The translations under genes were made by a program, and so were the position numbers. The notes under the pieces were generated by a model, which saw only the letters and a program-made list of their open reading frames with translations, made no database searches and was not told the origin of the DNA. A stretch of 64,000 nucleotides of DNA from the NCBI RefSeq assembly GCF_016650635.1, contig NZ_JAEKFI010000001.1, positions 310,001-374,000 on the forward strand, given 5' to 3'. The DNA is from Pseudomonas sp. TH43 (lineage in GTDB: Bacteria; Pseudomonadota; Gammaproteobacteria; Pseudomonadales; Pseudomonadaceae). Numbering within the stretch: the stretch's first letter is position 1; every line of letters begins with the position of its first letter. This document shows, in pieces, positions 35,421-44,011 of the stretch.

Positions 35421-35879
35421 AGCGTCTGCGCGCGTATTTGATTGAAGCGGCATAACTTGATTCTGGATTAGTAGCTTTCGGCCGTAAATGGTCCCGAGGT
35501 GAATGTCAGCTAATGGCCGATAGCCGCCAGTCAACTATCCCACGACATCGGCTTGTCGCCCCCAGGAGGCAAGCCAAACACCCTCCGTATCCCATTAAGA
35601 GACGCCCGATAAGGTCACCCCAAAAACAACATCATCAAAGCCGCGCTCAGCGTGCCACGCACCAGCCCGATTCCGACGCACCGCTGAAGGCAATGATCGC
35701 TGCATAGATCGGCACCTGGAAACTGACGACCTGTCATGAGCGTGCAGAAACGTGGTTGTCCCGTGCTGACCTATTGATTCAACATACCCGTAGGTTGCAG
35801 CGCTGAACAAATGGCGGCGAATGTCGTTCATGTTTTATCGCAAACAACGCAATAGCGCGGATGACTTCAGGAGCGAACC
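35421..35879. other. gene-poor stretch with a possible gene remnant
   Basis: No intact gene is supported here. On the minus strand around 35735-35615, two adjacent frames together read QVPIYAAIIAFSGAS and then VRGTLSAALMMLFLG before a stop, which looks like the hydrophobic C-terminal tail of a membrane protein broken by a frameshift. The 15-mer TGGCCGATAGCCGCC occurs at 35514-35528 and again at 36268-36282. The ribosome binding site AGGAG of the ASCH gene is at 35869-35874. Confidence 0.4.
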
Positions 35880-36242
35880 ATCAAGACCTTATCGATTGTG
35901 CGGCCCAGTGGAGGGCGAATCGCTTCGGGGGAGAAGACCCTCGAAATTCGCCGTTGGCATCCTGACCTGGATCCTGGTGAAGACCTTTTGATCGTTGAAA
36001 ACGGGCGCTTTCTGCACACCGAGGGTGACGAAGACGCCGACGGCGTGGCTGTCGCCATCGTGCGGGTAAAAGCTGTTCGCCCGTTTGTCCTCGCTGACAT
36101 GCAAGCGGCCTGTGCGAATTACTTCGAGGAGGGTTGGCTCGCTTGGGAGTTGAGTCATGTAAGGCCGATCACACACCCTGTGAACGTCCGCGCCGCCCGC
36201 GGTATCTACGAGGTGGACTTCGTGCTTGCCGATAAAGCTTGA
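35880..36242 (+). CDS. ASCH domain protein with apparent non-canonical start
   Basis: Small ASCH-domain protein (PUA-like beta barrel thought to bind RNA or nucleotides). The domain core KTLEIRRWHPDLDPGEDLLI is clear, and the family normally opens with a short strand like KTLSIVRPSGGRIASGEKT. Here that strand is encoded in frame, but the codon where ATG is expected (35880-35882) is ATC, 6 bp after a good AGGAG. The first standard start, GTG at 35898, has no binding site and would remove the strand. Either ATC is used, or the gene lost its start. 120 residues from 35880. Confidence 0.75.
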   Translation: MKTLSIVRPSGGRIASGEKTLEIRRWHPDLDPGEDLLIVENGRFLHTEGDEDADGVAVAIVRVKAVRPFVLADMQAACANYFEEGWLAWELSHVRPITHPVNVRAARGIYEVDFVLADKA

Positions 36243-36368
36243 TCATCAAGCGAAACGTGTGGGCTATTGGCCGATAGCCGCCCGGATAAAAACACACTTT
36301 TTCACAAAGCCCTCCTCGCCACCATTCAATGGCAGAATCCCCGCAACTTGAAAGTTTTGGAGATCACC

Positions 36369-38228
36369 ATGCTTCGTGTGTTCGAACGAAGACTCGACCC
36401 TTTTCCCCCTGACGAGGTCCCGCCACCGCCCAATGGCCTGGCGCGTTTTCTTTGGGCCTGTACGCGGGGCGCTCGCGGTTACATCCTGGTGCTCGCGCTG
36501 CTGAGTGCCGCTGTGTCGATCTATGAGGCCTGGCTGTTTTCCTTCCTCGGGAAGGTCGTGGATCTGCTCTCGACCTGGCAGGCCGGTGGTGAAGCCTCGG
36601 CGCAGGAAAGTCGGGTGTTGTGGGGCATGGGCATTGTCATGGTGACCAGTGTCGGGCTGGTGGCGTTGCGCACGATGGTGCAGCACCAGATATTGGCGAT
36701 CAATTTGCCGCTGCGGCTGCGTTGGGACTTCCACCGGCTGATGTTGCGGCAAAGCCTTTCTTTTTTTTCCGATGAGTTTTCCGGTCGCGTCACGACCAAG
36801 GTGATGCAGACGGCGCTCGCGGTGCGCGACGTGCTCTTCACCCTTATCGAGATCCTCCCCGGGATTGGCGTGTATTTCATCGCGATCATCGCGCTGGCTG
36901 GCGGCTTCGCCTTGAAGCTGATGCTGCCGTTCATTGGCTGGGCGGTGTTGTTCGCGCTGGCCATGTGGTACTTCGTGCCGCGTTTGGGCAAAGTCGGGCA
37001 GGAGCAGGCGAATGCGCGGTCGATGATGACCGGGCGTATCTCCGACGCTTACACCAACATCACGACGGTGAAGCTGTTCTCCCATTCCAATCGTGAAGCG
37101 CACTTCGCGCGTGCGGCGATGGAAGATTTCAAACTCACCGGTTTTCGCCAGATGCGTCTGGTCAGCCTGTTCGAAATCGTCAATCAGGCATTGGTGGTGG
37201 GCTTGATCATGTCGGCGGGTGGTTATGCCCTGTGGCTGTGGCATCAGGGCGACGTTGGCGCCGGTGCCGTGGCGGCGATCACCGCCATGGCGTTGCGCAT
37301 CAATGGCATGTCGAACTGGATCATGTGGCAGATGACTTCGCTGTTCGAAAGCATCGGCACCGTGCAGGACGGCATGGCGACGCTGACTCAGGGCGCCAAG
37401 GTGCAAGACGCACCGGATGCTGGCGTGCTGGTGACCTCCGGCGGTGCGGTGACCTTCGACAAGGTGCGTTTCAATTACAACGGCGAGCGCCAGGTGCTCG
37501 ATGGCCTGAGCCTGAGCATTCGCCCGGGCGAAAAAATCGGTCTGGTCGGCCGCTCTGGCGCCGGCAAATCCACGCTGATCAACTTGCTGCTGCGCTTCTA
37601 TGACATCGACAGCGGGGAGATTCGCATTGACGGCCAGAATATCGCGCACGTGACGCAAGACAGTCTGCGCAGTGCTATCGGCATGGTCACGCAGGACACT
37701 TCTCTGTTGCACCGTTCCATTCGCGACAACATTGCCTACGGCCGTCCCGACGCGACCGATGCACAGATCCGCAGCGCGGCGGCCAGTGCCCAGGCCGATG
37801 AGTTCATCAGCCAGCTCAGCGACCGCCAAGGCCATAGCGGCTATGACACGCTAGTGGGCGAGCGCGGCATCAAACTGTCGGGCGGCCAGCGTCAACGCGT
37901 CGCGATCGCCCGGGTCATGCTGAAGAACGCGCCGATCCTGCTGCTGGACGAGGCCACCAGTGCACTCGACTCGGAAGTCGAAGTGGCGATTCAGGAAAGC
38001 CTCGACGAAATGATGCAGGGCAAGACCGTGATCGCGATCGCCCATCGGTTGTCGACCATTGCGGCCATGGATCGGCTGATTGTCATGGACGACGGACGCA
38101 TCGTCGAGCAGGGCACTCACACCGAATTGCTGGAGAAAAACGGCATCTATGCGCGGCTTTGGCAGCATCAGAGCGGTGGGTTTCTGGGTGAGGACAAGGG
38201 CGTGGTCGAGGCGATGGATCAGGTGTAA
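36369..38228 (+). CDS. ABC exporter, fused permease and ATPase
   Basis: Half-transporter of 619 residues that should act as a homodimer exporting lipid, peptide or drug. Six transmembrane helices occupy about residues 30-325. The ATPase has Walker A GLVGRSGAGKSTLIN, Q-loop MVTQDTSLL, signature LSGGQRQRVAIARV, Walker B ILLLDEATSALD and switch His in IAHRLSTI. The ATG at 36369 has GGAG at a good distance; the upstream extension is unlikely. It resembles MsbA-like multidrug exporters; substrate unknown. Confidence 0.93.
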   Translation: MLRVFERRLDPFPPDEVPPPPNGLARFLWACTRGARGYILVLALLSAAVSIYEAWLFSFLGKVVDLLSTWQAGGEASAQESRVLWGMGIVMVTSVGLVALRTMVQHQILAINLPLRLRWDFHRLMLRQSLSFFSDEFSGRVTTKVMQTALAVRDVLFTLIEILPGIGVYFIAIIALAGGFALKLMLPFIGWAVLFALAMWYFVPRLGKVGQEQANARSMMTGRISDAYTNITTVKLFSHSNREAHFARAAMEDFKLTGFRQMRLVSLFEIVNQALVVGLIMSAGGYALWLWHQGDVGAGAVAAITAMALRINGMSNWIMWQMTSLFESIGTVQDGMATLTQGAKVQDAPDAGVLVTSGGAVTFDKVRFNYNGERQVLDGLSLSIRPGEKIGLVGRSGAGKSTLINLLLRFYDIDSGEIRIDGQNIAHVTQDSLRSAIGMVTQDTSLLHRSIRDNIAYGRPDATDAQIRSAAASAQADEFISQLSDRQGHSGYDTLVGERGIKLSGGQRQRVAIARVMLKNAPILLLDEATSALDSEVEVAIQESLDEMMQGKTVIAIAHRLSTIAAMDRLIVMDDGRIVEQGTHTELLEKNGIYARLWQHQSGGFLGEDKGVVEAMDQV

Positions 38229-38327
38229 ACGGACAGTTGCCATTCGTCCATTGGCAGGCACTTACGGTGACGGATCGTCCTCTCACGATGAAGCGCGGAA
38301 TTTCCGTGCTTCAGCAGGAGAGCCAGC

Positions 38328-38519
38328 ATGCAAATTGATGAAAAAGCGCCAGGCAACATCTCTCAGCAGGAAGTCACTCGCACAACGGACAATGAAACCG
38401 GTCACGACCCATGCCGCGACGAGCCTGAAGGCACACTGCCGGCGGATGACGAAGCGTCCGTTGAAGAAGACATGAGCGACGTCGATGCCAACAATTCGGT
38501 ATCAAGCGAGCATCCGTAG
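38328..38519 (+). CDS. small acidic hypothetical protein
   Basis: A 63-residue, strongly acidic, probably unstructured protein (for example DDEASVEEDMSDVDANNS). It is supported mainly by AGGAG placed 8 bp before the ATG and by being the only frame between the exporter and a hairpin. I do not recognise it. It could follow the ABC gene in one transcript. Confidence 0.5.
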   Translation: MQIDEKAPGNISQQEVTRTTDNETGHDPCRDEPEGTLPADDEASVEEDMSDVDANNSVSSEHP

Positions 38520-38579
38520 TCGAGAAAATCGCGTGATTGAAAACCAGGCCTGGCGCTTATCCAGGATGACTCTGTCACT

Positions 38580-38607
38580 GTGGCGAGGGAGCGCGCTCGC
38601 TCGCCAC
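38580..38607. terminator. terminator-like hairpin between convergent genes
   Basis: GTGGCGAGGGAGC and GCTCGCTCGCCAC pair with one mismatch. Same dispersed motif as 14252-14283 and 15088-15115. It separates the rightward small gene from the leftward OprB gene. Confidence 0.6.
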
Positions 38608-38651
38608 AAATGACTTTTGGTTTTCACTGTTCCTGGCTCAACGGCCCAAGA

Positions 38652-39950
38652 TCAGAGTGCCGCTTTCACCTGCAAACCAAACACCAGCGCATTGTCGATG
38701 TCTTGCCCGGAGAACGCGCCCGGCTCGATGATGTATTGCACATTCGGGCGCAACGTCAGCCAAGGCGTGGCTTGATAACCGTAGCCCAGTTCAATCAATT
38801 GCTCAGCGCTGTCCAGGTTCGGGAACGCGGTGCCATTGTTCAGCGCAGCGTCTTGCTGCACGTCGCGACTGCGCGGGTTCGGTACTGCACGGCCGTAGCC
38901 CAAGGCAACGGTGTCACGCGGGCGTCCTTCGAACGGTTTGTACAGAACCACGCCAGTGCCATACCACTTGCTGAACGGCGAGGCCGCTTCGCTGGCCGCC
39001 GAGTATTGGCCGAAGGCGTGCAGGCTGCGACCCTCGGAAGTAGGCGAACTCCACACAGCCTGATCGATCAACAGGTAATGACCGCCGCGACCGGACACTT
39101 GCTTATCGCTGCCGATGCGTTTCACGTCGGAGCTGTCGTAGTAGTAGCCGACCTTGTATTCGCCGGGCAGATCACCCGCGTGCTTGTACACCAGCTCGAT
39201 CGGCACCACGGTGCCTGTCGTGTGTTTCGGGCCAAGATGCCAGGCACGGCTGGAGTTGCCGTTGCTTTCCGGGTCGACGTTGAACGCCGCCACGCGCAGT
39301 TGCCAGGACGGCGACAGGTCGTATTTCACCCGCACGCCCAAATGGGCATTGGGGTAGTTGGTCCAGCCACTGCCGCCGGACATGTTCAGCGGATGCCCGC
39401 AGAAACCGGCGTTCATGAAGTTGCAGAGGATGCCGCTGTCGAGGCCGCCGAGGTCGTTGCCCATGGCCATGTAACCAAGCTTTACATTCAGCGACGGGGT
39501 AAACAGGCTGCGCTCGTAACTCAGTTCGGTCAGGCGCGTGTACAGCCCGCCGTAGTTTTCCTGGATCGGCAGACGGTTGCCGACGAGGTCTTCCGAGGCA
39601 CTGTTGCCGCGTCGGTCATTGATAGTCAACTGGACCTTGCCGGCATTGTCGAAGCCGTACAATTTGCTCAGATCGAACTGCACCCCGAGCTTGATGTTCT
39701 GCGAATAACGCGCCGAGCGATGCAGGCCACCGTCAGCGTTGTAGGCGGTTTCGCCGCTGTAGTCGCCAGTGAACTTGACGCCTTCTTCGTCCATCTGGTG
39801 ACGCAAGCCACCCCAGTCACCGGTGAGGGTGCTGCGGGTCAACAAATCAGTATCGTTGTCGGCCAGCGCGGGGAGGGTGGTGGTGCAAGCGAAGCCCATC
39901 AACAGGCCTTTGAACAGGTCAGAACGCGAAAAACGAACAGCCGATAGCAT
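38652..39950 (-). CDS. oprB: carbohydrate-selective porin OprB
   Basis: Outer-membrane porin of 432 residues for glucose and other sugars. The ATG at 39950 follows AGGAAG and gives a signal peptide ending LPALADND. OprB landmarks: LTGDWGGLRHQMDEEGV at the N-terminus, a YTRLTELSYERSLF segment, DERY-like strands, and a C-terminal strand ending LVFGLQVKAAL. It lies directly downstream of the quinoprotein glucose dehydrogenase in the same direction, a common Pseudomonas pairing for direct periplasmic glucose oxidation. Confidence 0.93.
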   Translation of the reverse strand: MLSAVRFSRSDLFKGLLMGFACTTTLPALADNDTDLLTRSTLTGDWGGLRHQMDEEGVKFTGDYSGETAYNADGGLHRSARYSQNIKLGVQFDLSKLYGFDNAGKVQLTINDRRGNSASEDLVGNRLPIQENYGGLYTRLTELSYERSLFTPSLNVKLGYMAMGNDLGGLDSGILCNFMNAGFCGHPLNMSGGSGWTNYPNAHLGVRVKYDLSPSWQLRVAAFNVDPESNGNSSRAWHLGPKHTTGTVVPIELVYKHAGDLPGEYKVGYYYDSSDVKRIGSDKQVSGRGGHYLLIDQAVWSSPTSEGRSLHAFGQYSAASEAASPFSKWYGTGVVLYKPFEGRPRDTVALGYGRAVPNPRSRDVQQDAALNNGTAFPNLDSAEQLIELGYGYQATPWLTLRPNVQYIIEPGAFSGQDIDNALVFGLQVKAAL

Positions 39951-40054
39951 GTAAATCTTCCTGCAGAAAACTTGAGCAATAGGGGAAAAGCAGCGCGGCA
40001 CCCGAAGGTGCCGCGCTCAAAGCAAGCGTCCGCGCTTAACGTGGACGCAGTGGC

Positions 40055-42460
40055 TTACGGCAGGGCATACGCCATCACGTAATCGCCGCGATCCGTCGAC
40101 TGGCGAGCGCCGCCGGCGGTGATGACGATGTACTGTTTGCCGGTCTTCGGCGAAACGTAGGTCATCGGGCCGCCCTGGCTGCCGACTGGCAGACGCGCCT
40201 TCCAGATCTCTTCACCGTTGCCGCTGTTGAACGCGCGCAGGTAGAAGTCCTGGGTGCCGGCGATGAAGATCAAGCCGCCCTGGGTCGACAGGGTGCCGCC
40301 GAGGGTTGGCAGGCCGATTTTGATCGGCAAGTGCATACGAATGCCCAGCGGGCCGGTGTCCTCAACAGTCCCCACCGGAACCTGCCAGGCGACTTTCTGA
40401 GTCTTCATGTCGATGGCGGTCAGCGTGCCGAACGGTGGTGCCTGGCAAGGAATGCCAGCAACCGACAGGAAGCGGTTTTTGTTCACCGCATAAGGTGTGC
40501 CTTTGAGCGGTACAGCGCCCATGCCGGTATTCAGCGCTTCGCCACCAGAAGAGGCTTGAGCTTTGTTTTGCGACGGGATCATCTGAATCCACAGACCCAG
40601 GCGCATGTCGTTGACGAAGATGAAACCGTGCACCGGATCAGTCGAGATACTGCCCCAGTTCATGCCACCCAACGAACCCGGGAAACTCAGGGATTTGTCG
40701 GTGCCCGGCGCGGTGTACAAGCCGTCGTAGCGCATGCCCTTGAAGTCGATGCGGCAGAGCAATTGATCGTAAGGGGTTGCGCCCCACATGTCGGATTCGG
40801 TCAGGTGCTGAGCACCGATTTCGGGCATGCCCACCGATTTCGGCTGAGTAGGGGAGTACGGTTCGTTCGGGATGTTCGCCGCTTTGACCGGGACTTCTTT
40901 AACGTCGGTCAGTGGTTTGCCGGTGGCGCGGTCAAGCACGTAGATCTGCCCGGCCTTGGTGCCGATGACCAGCGCAGGGATGCTTTTGCCGTCCTTGGTG
41001 AAGTCGATCAGGCTCGGCTGCATCGGCAGGTCGAAGTCCCAGAGGTCGTTGTGCACGGTCTGGAACACCCAGCGCTCTTCACCGCTGGTAGCGTCGAGCG
41101 CGAGGATCGAGGCGCCGTAGGTGTGATCGAGCTTGCTGCGTTCGACACCATAGATGTCGGTGGACGAACTGCCCATCGGCAGGAAGACCGTGTTGGTCGC
41201 CGGGTCATAAGACATCGGTGCCCAGCTGTTCGGCGTGCTGCGCACATAGGTGCTGCCGTCGGCCGGTGCCTTTTTATCCTGCGGATTGCCCGGGTCGAAC
41301 GCCCAGCGCATGGCGCCAGTCATCACGTCGAAACCACGGATCACGCCACCTGGCATGTCGGTCTGCACGTTGTCGGCCACGCGACCGCCAACCACCACGG
41401 TGGTGCCGGCCATCAGCGGCGCGGAAGACAACTGATAGTAGCTGTCCGGCACATCACCCAGACCGGCCTTCAGATCAACCTGGCCGTTGTTGCCAAAGCC
41501 CTGGCAGAACTCGCCGGTGTCGGCATCGACCGCAATCAGGCGAGCGTCGATGGTGTTGGTCAGCAAACGACGCTGGCAATTGGCGGCCGGCGCCGGTTTG
41601 GCTTCGATGATGGTCGAGTTGGACGGCTGAGCGATCTCTTTCGTGGCGTCGAAATAGGCCATGCCACGGCAACGCTGCCAGACTTTCGACTGCGCGTTGA
41701 TCGGGTTCTTCCACAGCTCTTTACCGCTGTCGGCATCGAGGGCGATCAGGTTGTTGTGCGGGGTGCAGATGAACACTTTGTTGCCGATCTGCAGCGGGGT
41801 GAGCTGGTCTTCGGCGCCGTTGCCATCGCTTTCTGCGACGTCACCGGTGTGATACGTCCACGCAACTTTCAGCTTGTCGACGTTGCTGCGATTGATCTGG
41901 TCCAGCGCGGCGAAGCGGCTGCCACCTTCGGTATTACCATAGTGTGCCCAGTCTTTTTGCGCCGTGGCCGGCTCAACCGGGGTCAAGCCCGGGCCTGTGC
42001 CGGTCGCCGCCACGGTAGGGTGGGCGACGAACATATTGCCGGCTGCCACAACCACGCCGACCGCCAGCACCGCAGCCACGGCGTAGGCGCCGCGACCGGC
42101 AACGCCACCGTTGGCACGCTTGAGCAGCGGATAGACCAGCGCCACGACCAGGCCAATGACACTGAACATGAACAGGCGCGAGAACACCGGCCAGAACACC
42201 AGCCCGGCATCGCTCACCGCCCAGATCGCCGTGCCTACCAGGAAAGCCGCGAACAACCAGGCACCGGCCAGTTTGAAGCGCGCGATCAGCAGACCGGAAG
42301 CAGCCATCACCAGACCACCGACCAGGAAGTACCAGGAACCTCCCAGGCTGACCAATTTCACGCCGCCAGCGGCCAGCGCAAGGCCGAGCAGGGCGATGAC
42401 GACGCCCAGACCGACCAGAATGAATTTTGATATGCCCGAGAGGCGTTGACTCTGCTTCAC
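40055..42460 (-). CDS. gcd: membrane-bound PQQ-dependent glucose dehydrogenase
   Basis: Inner-membrane quinoprotein of 801 residues that oxidises glucose to gluconolactone in the periplasm and passes electrons to ubiquinone. The first 150 residues carry five transmembrane helices (for example ILVGLGVVIALLGLALAAGG). The periplasmic eight-bladed propeller starts at DWAHYGNTEGGSRFAALDQI; motifs LIALDADSGKELW, MGSSSTDIYG and ALDATSGEERW belong to the PQQ enzyme family. The likely start is GTG at 42460. A strong palindrome lies 40 bp upstream, and oprB follows 104 bp after the stop. Confidence 0.95.
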   Translation of the reverse strand: MKQSQRLSGISKFILVGLGVVIALLGLALAAGGVKLVSLGGSWYFLVGGLVMAASGLLIARFKLAGAWLFAAFLVGTAIWAVSDAGLVFWPVFSRLFMFSVIGLVVALVYPLLKRANGGVAGRGAYAVAAVLAVGVVVAAGNMFVAHPTVAATGTGPGLTPVEPATAQKDWAHYGNTEGGSRFAALDQINRSNVDKLKVAWTYHTGDVAESDGNGAEDQLTPLQIGNKVFICTPHNNLIALDADSGKELWKNPINAQSKVWQRCRGMAYFDATKEIAQPSNSTIIEAKPAPAANCQRRLLTNTIDARLIAVDADTGEFCQGFGNNGQVDLKAGLGDVPDSYYQLSSAPLMAGTTVVVGGRVADNVQTDMPGGVIRGFDVMTGAMRWAFDPGNPQDKKAPADGSTYVRSTPNSWAPMSYDPATNTVFLPMGSSSTDIYGVERSKLDHTYGASILALDATSGEERWVFQTVHNDLWDFDLPMQPSLIDFTKDGKSIPALVIGTKAGQIYVLDRATGKPLTDVKEVPVKAANIPNEPYSPTQPKSVGMPEIGAQHLTESDMWGATPYDQLLCRIDFKGMRYDGLYTAPGTDKSLSFPGSLGGMNWGSISTDPVHGFIFVNDMRLGLWIQMIPSQNKAQASSGGEALNTGMGAVPLKGTPYAVNKNRFLSVAGIPCQAPPFGTLTAIDMKTQKVAWQVPVGTVEDTGPLGIRMHLPIKIGLPTLGGTLSTQGGLIFIAGTQDFYLRAFNSGNGEEIWKARLPVGSQGGPMTYVSPKTGKQYIVITAGGARQSTDRGDYVMAYALP

Positions 42461-42495
42461 GTTGAATGTCCCGTTGAAATGAGGCGCGCATTATA

Positions 42496-42517
42496 TAGTT
42501 AGGTAACTACCTAGTTA
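42496..42517. promoter_or_regulatory. palindromic operator candidate upstream of gcd
   Basis: TAGTTAGGTAACTACCTAGT contains the perfect inverted repeat AGGTA-AC-TACCT at 42501-42512 inside a longer near-palindrome. It sits 36-57 bp before the gcd start, where a TetR or MarR type repressor would act. The regulator is not encoded nearby. Confidence 0.55.
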
Positions 42518-42832
42518 AATCACAAATTTCAACGTGAAGCGTAGTTCGCGCTTTTGACTCGTGCCTGAGAGGGCTCAGATGGTGAAAAGTCTGTCGAAAT
42601 GGGTTCAAAAATGGCTGTTCTGTAGGGTTTATTGCGATTTTTGACAGATTCAGGATGCCGCGCTCTCAGGCGTAAATCATTTGGGCCAGGTTGTAAATGC
42701 GACGAATAACCGCCTGGCATGCCGATCCAGAGCGGTCAGCGGACGCATCGAGCTATATGGATATGCTTTTTTAATCTTTGAATTCGCCCTGGTTTACCGC
42801 TCAACTGGCGCTTTTTTGATAGGTGGCTATTT
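42518..42832. other. intergenic region between gcd and solA
   Basis: No gene is supported. GCCTGAGAG at 42563-42571 is inverted as CTCTCAGGC at 42663-42671, about 91 nt apart, so a transcript of either strand could form a long-range stem. The region presumably holds the promoters of both divergent units. Confidence 0.4.
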
Positions 42833-44011
42833 ATGTCCGAGCGATGCGAAGTGGTGGTTCTGGGCTTGGGCGCGATGGGCGCCGCCACGGTTTATCAGTT
42901 GGCGAAAGCAGGTGTGAAGGTTGTCGGTATTGATCGGCATCACCCGCCGCACAACCTTGGCTCAAGCCACGGCGACACGCGCATCACTCGGCTTTCAGTC
43001 GGCGAGGGCGCGCAATATGTGCCCATCGTGCGCAATTCTCATCGCATCTGGCGTGAACTTGAGGCGTTGAGTGGAGAATCGCTGTTCGAGCAGTCGGGGC
43101 TGCTGGTTCTGACATCGAGCGCCGATTTCGATCCTCAAGACCAGACCGACTTCACCTTGCGCACCATCAATCTGGCGCAGACCTACGGCATCGAGCACGA
43201 AATCTTGTCCGCCGAACAGATTCGCCAACGCTTCCCGCAATTTGCCAACGTGCACGACAGCGCAATCGGTTACTTCGAGCCCGGCGGAGGCTTTGTACGC
43301 CCCGAACGCTGCATCGATGTGCAACTCAAACTGGCCGAGCAACACGGCGCGACGCTTTATAAAGGCGAGACCGTCACCGCGATCACTTCCAGCGAGGAGG
43401 GTGTCACGGTCACCACCGACCGCCGCACGCTGTTTGCCAACAAACTGGTGATCAGCGCGGGCAACTGGAGTGGTGAATTGCTCGGTGAGCCCTATGAAAA
43501 TCTGCTCAGTGTCTACCGGCAGAAGCTGTTCTGGTTCGAACTGGAGGAGGGTGCCGGGCTGGTCGGCCACTCCCCGACATTCATCCTCACCCATGGCCGG
43601 GGCGACGATAAAGTCAATTACGGCTTTCCTGCGTTACCCGGCGAAGGCAGCCTGAAAATTGCCACCGCGCAGTACCACACCTCATCGTCGCCGCAAACAA
43701 TCGAGCGAACGGTTTCGGCCGCCGAAGCGCAGGACATGTATGAACATCAGGTGCGCGGCCGCCTCGCCGGCGTGACCTCGAAGGTGCTCAAGTCGGCGGT
43801 CTGCGCCTACACCGTCACGCCCGATCGCCACTTCATCATCGACGAGCATCCGTCGCTGCAACACACGCTGTTCGTCTCGGCGTGTTCCGGTCACGGTTTC
43901 AAACATTCCGCCGCATTGGGCGAGGCGTTTGCCCAGTGGTGCACGCGCGGCTCGACCGACCTGGATCTCTCGTCTTTCTCCCTGAAACGCTTTGAAGGAA
44001 AACTATCGTGA
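42833..44011 (+). CDS. solA: N-methyl-L-tryptophan oxidase / monomeric sarcosine oxidase family
   Basis: Flavoprotein of 392 residues oxidising N-methyl amino acids with release of formaldehyde and hydrogen peroxide. FAD motif VVVLGLGAMGAATVYQLAKA is at the N-terminus, followed by HNLGSSHGDTRITRLS, diagnostic of the SolA/MSOX group. The covalent FAD Cys region is CAYTVTPDRHFIIDEHP and the C-terminus has a SACSGHGFKHSAALG motif. The stop overlaps the next start (GTGA). Its partner is a MetQ-like binding protein, suggesting uptake and oxidation of the same amino acid derivative. Confidence 0.9.
   Translation: MSERCEVVVLGLGAMGAATVYQLAKAGVKVVGIDRHHPPHNLGSSHGDTRITRLSVGEGAQYVPIVRNSHRIWRELEALSGESLFEQSGLLVLTSSADFDPQDQTDFTLRTINLAQTYGIEHEILSAEQIRQRFPQFANVHDSAIGYFEPGGGFVRPERCIDVQLKLAEQHGATLYKGETVTAITSSEEGVTVTTDRRTLFANKLVISAGNWSGELLGEPYENLLSVYRQKLFWFELEEGAGLVGHSPTFILTHGRGDDKVNYGFPALPGEGSLKIATAQYHTSSSPQTIERTVSAAEAQDMYEHQVRGRLAGVTSKVLKSAVCAYTVTPDRHFIIDEHPSLQHTLFVSACSGHGFKHSAALGEAFAQWCTRGSTDLDLSSFSLKRFEGKLS

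Noticed and set aside
35513..35707. 64-codon frame beginning MADSRQ
   Set aside because: Its start falls in the repeated 15-mer TGGCCGATAGCCGCC, and the rest is basic low-complexity sequence.
38580..39947. 455-codon frame antisense to oprB
   Set aside because: Shadow frame; oprB has a signal peptide, a binding site and family motifs on the other strand.
40331..42430. 699-codon frame antisense to gcd
   Set aside because: Mirror frame of a well-identified gene in high-GC DNA; His/Arg/Val-rich low-complexity translation with no domain.
42541..42671. Possible riboswitch upstream of solA because of CTGAGAG and a distant inverted repeat
   Set aside because: No known aptamer core (TPP, glycine) can be traced; only a 9-bp long-range pairing is visible.
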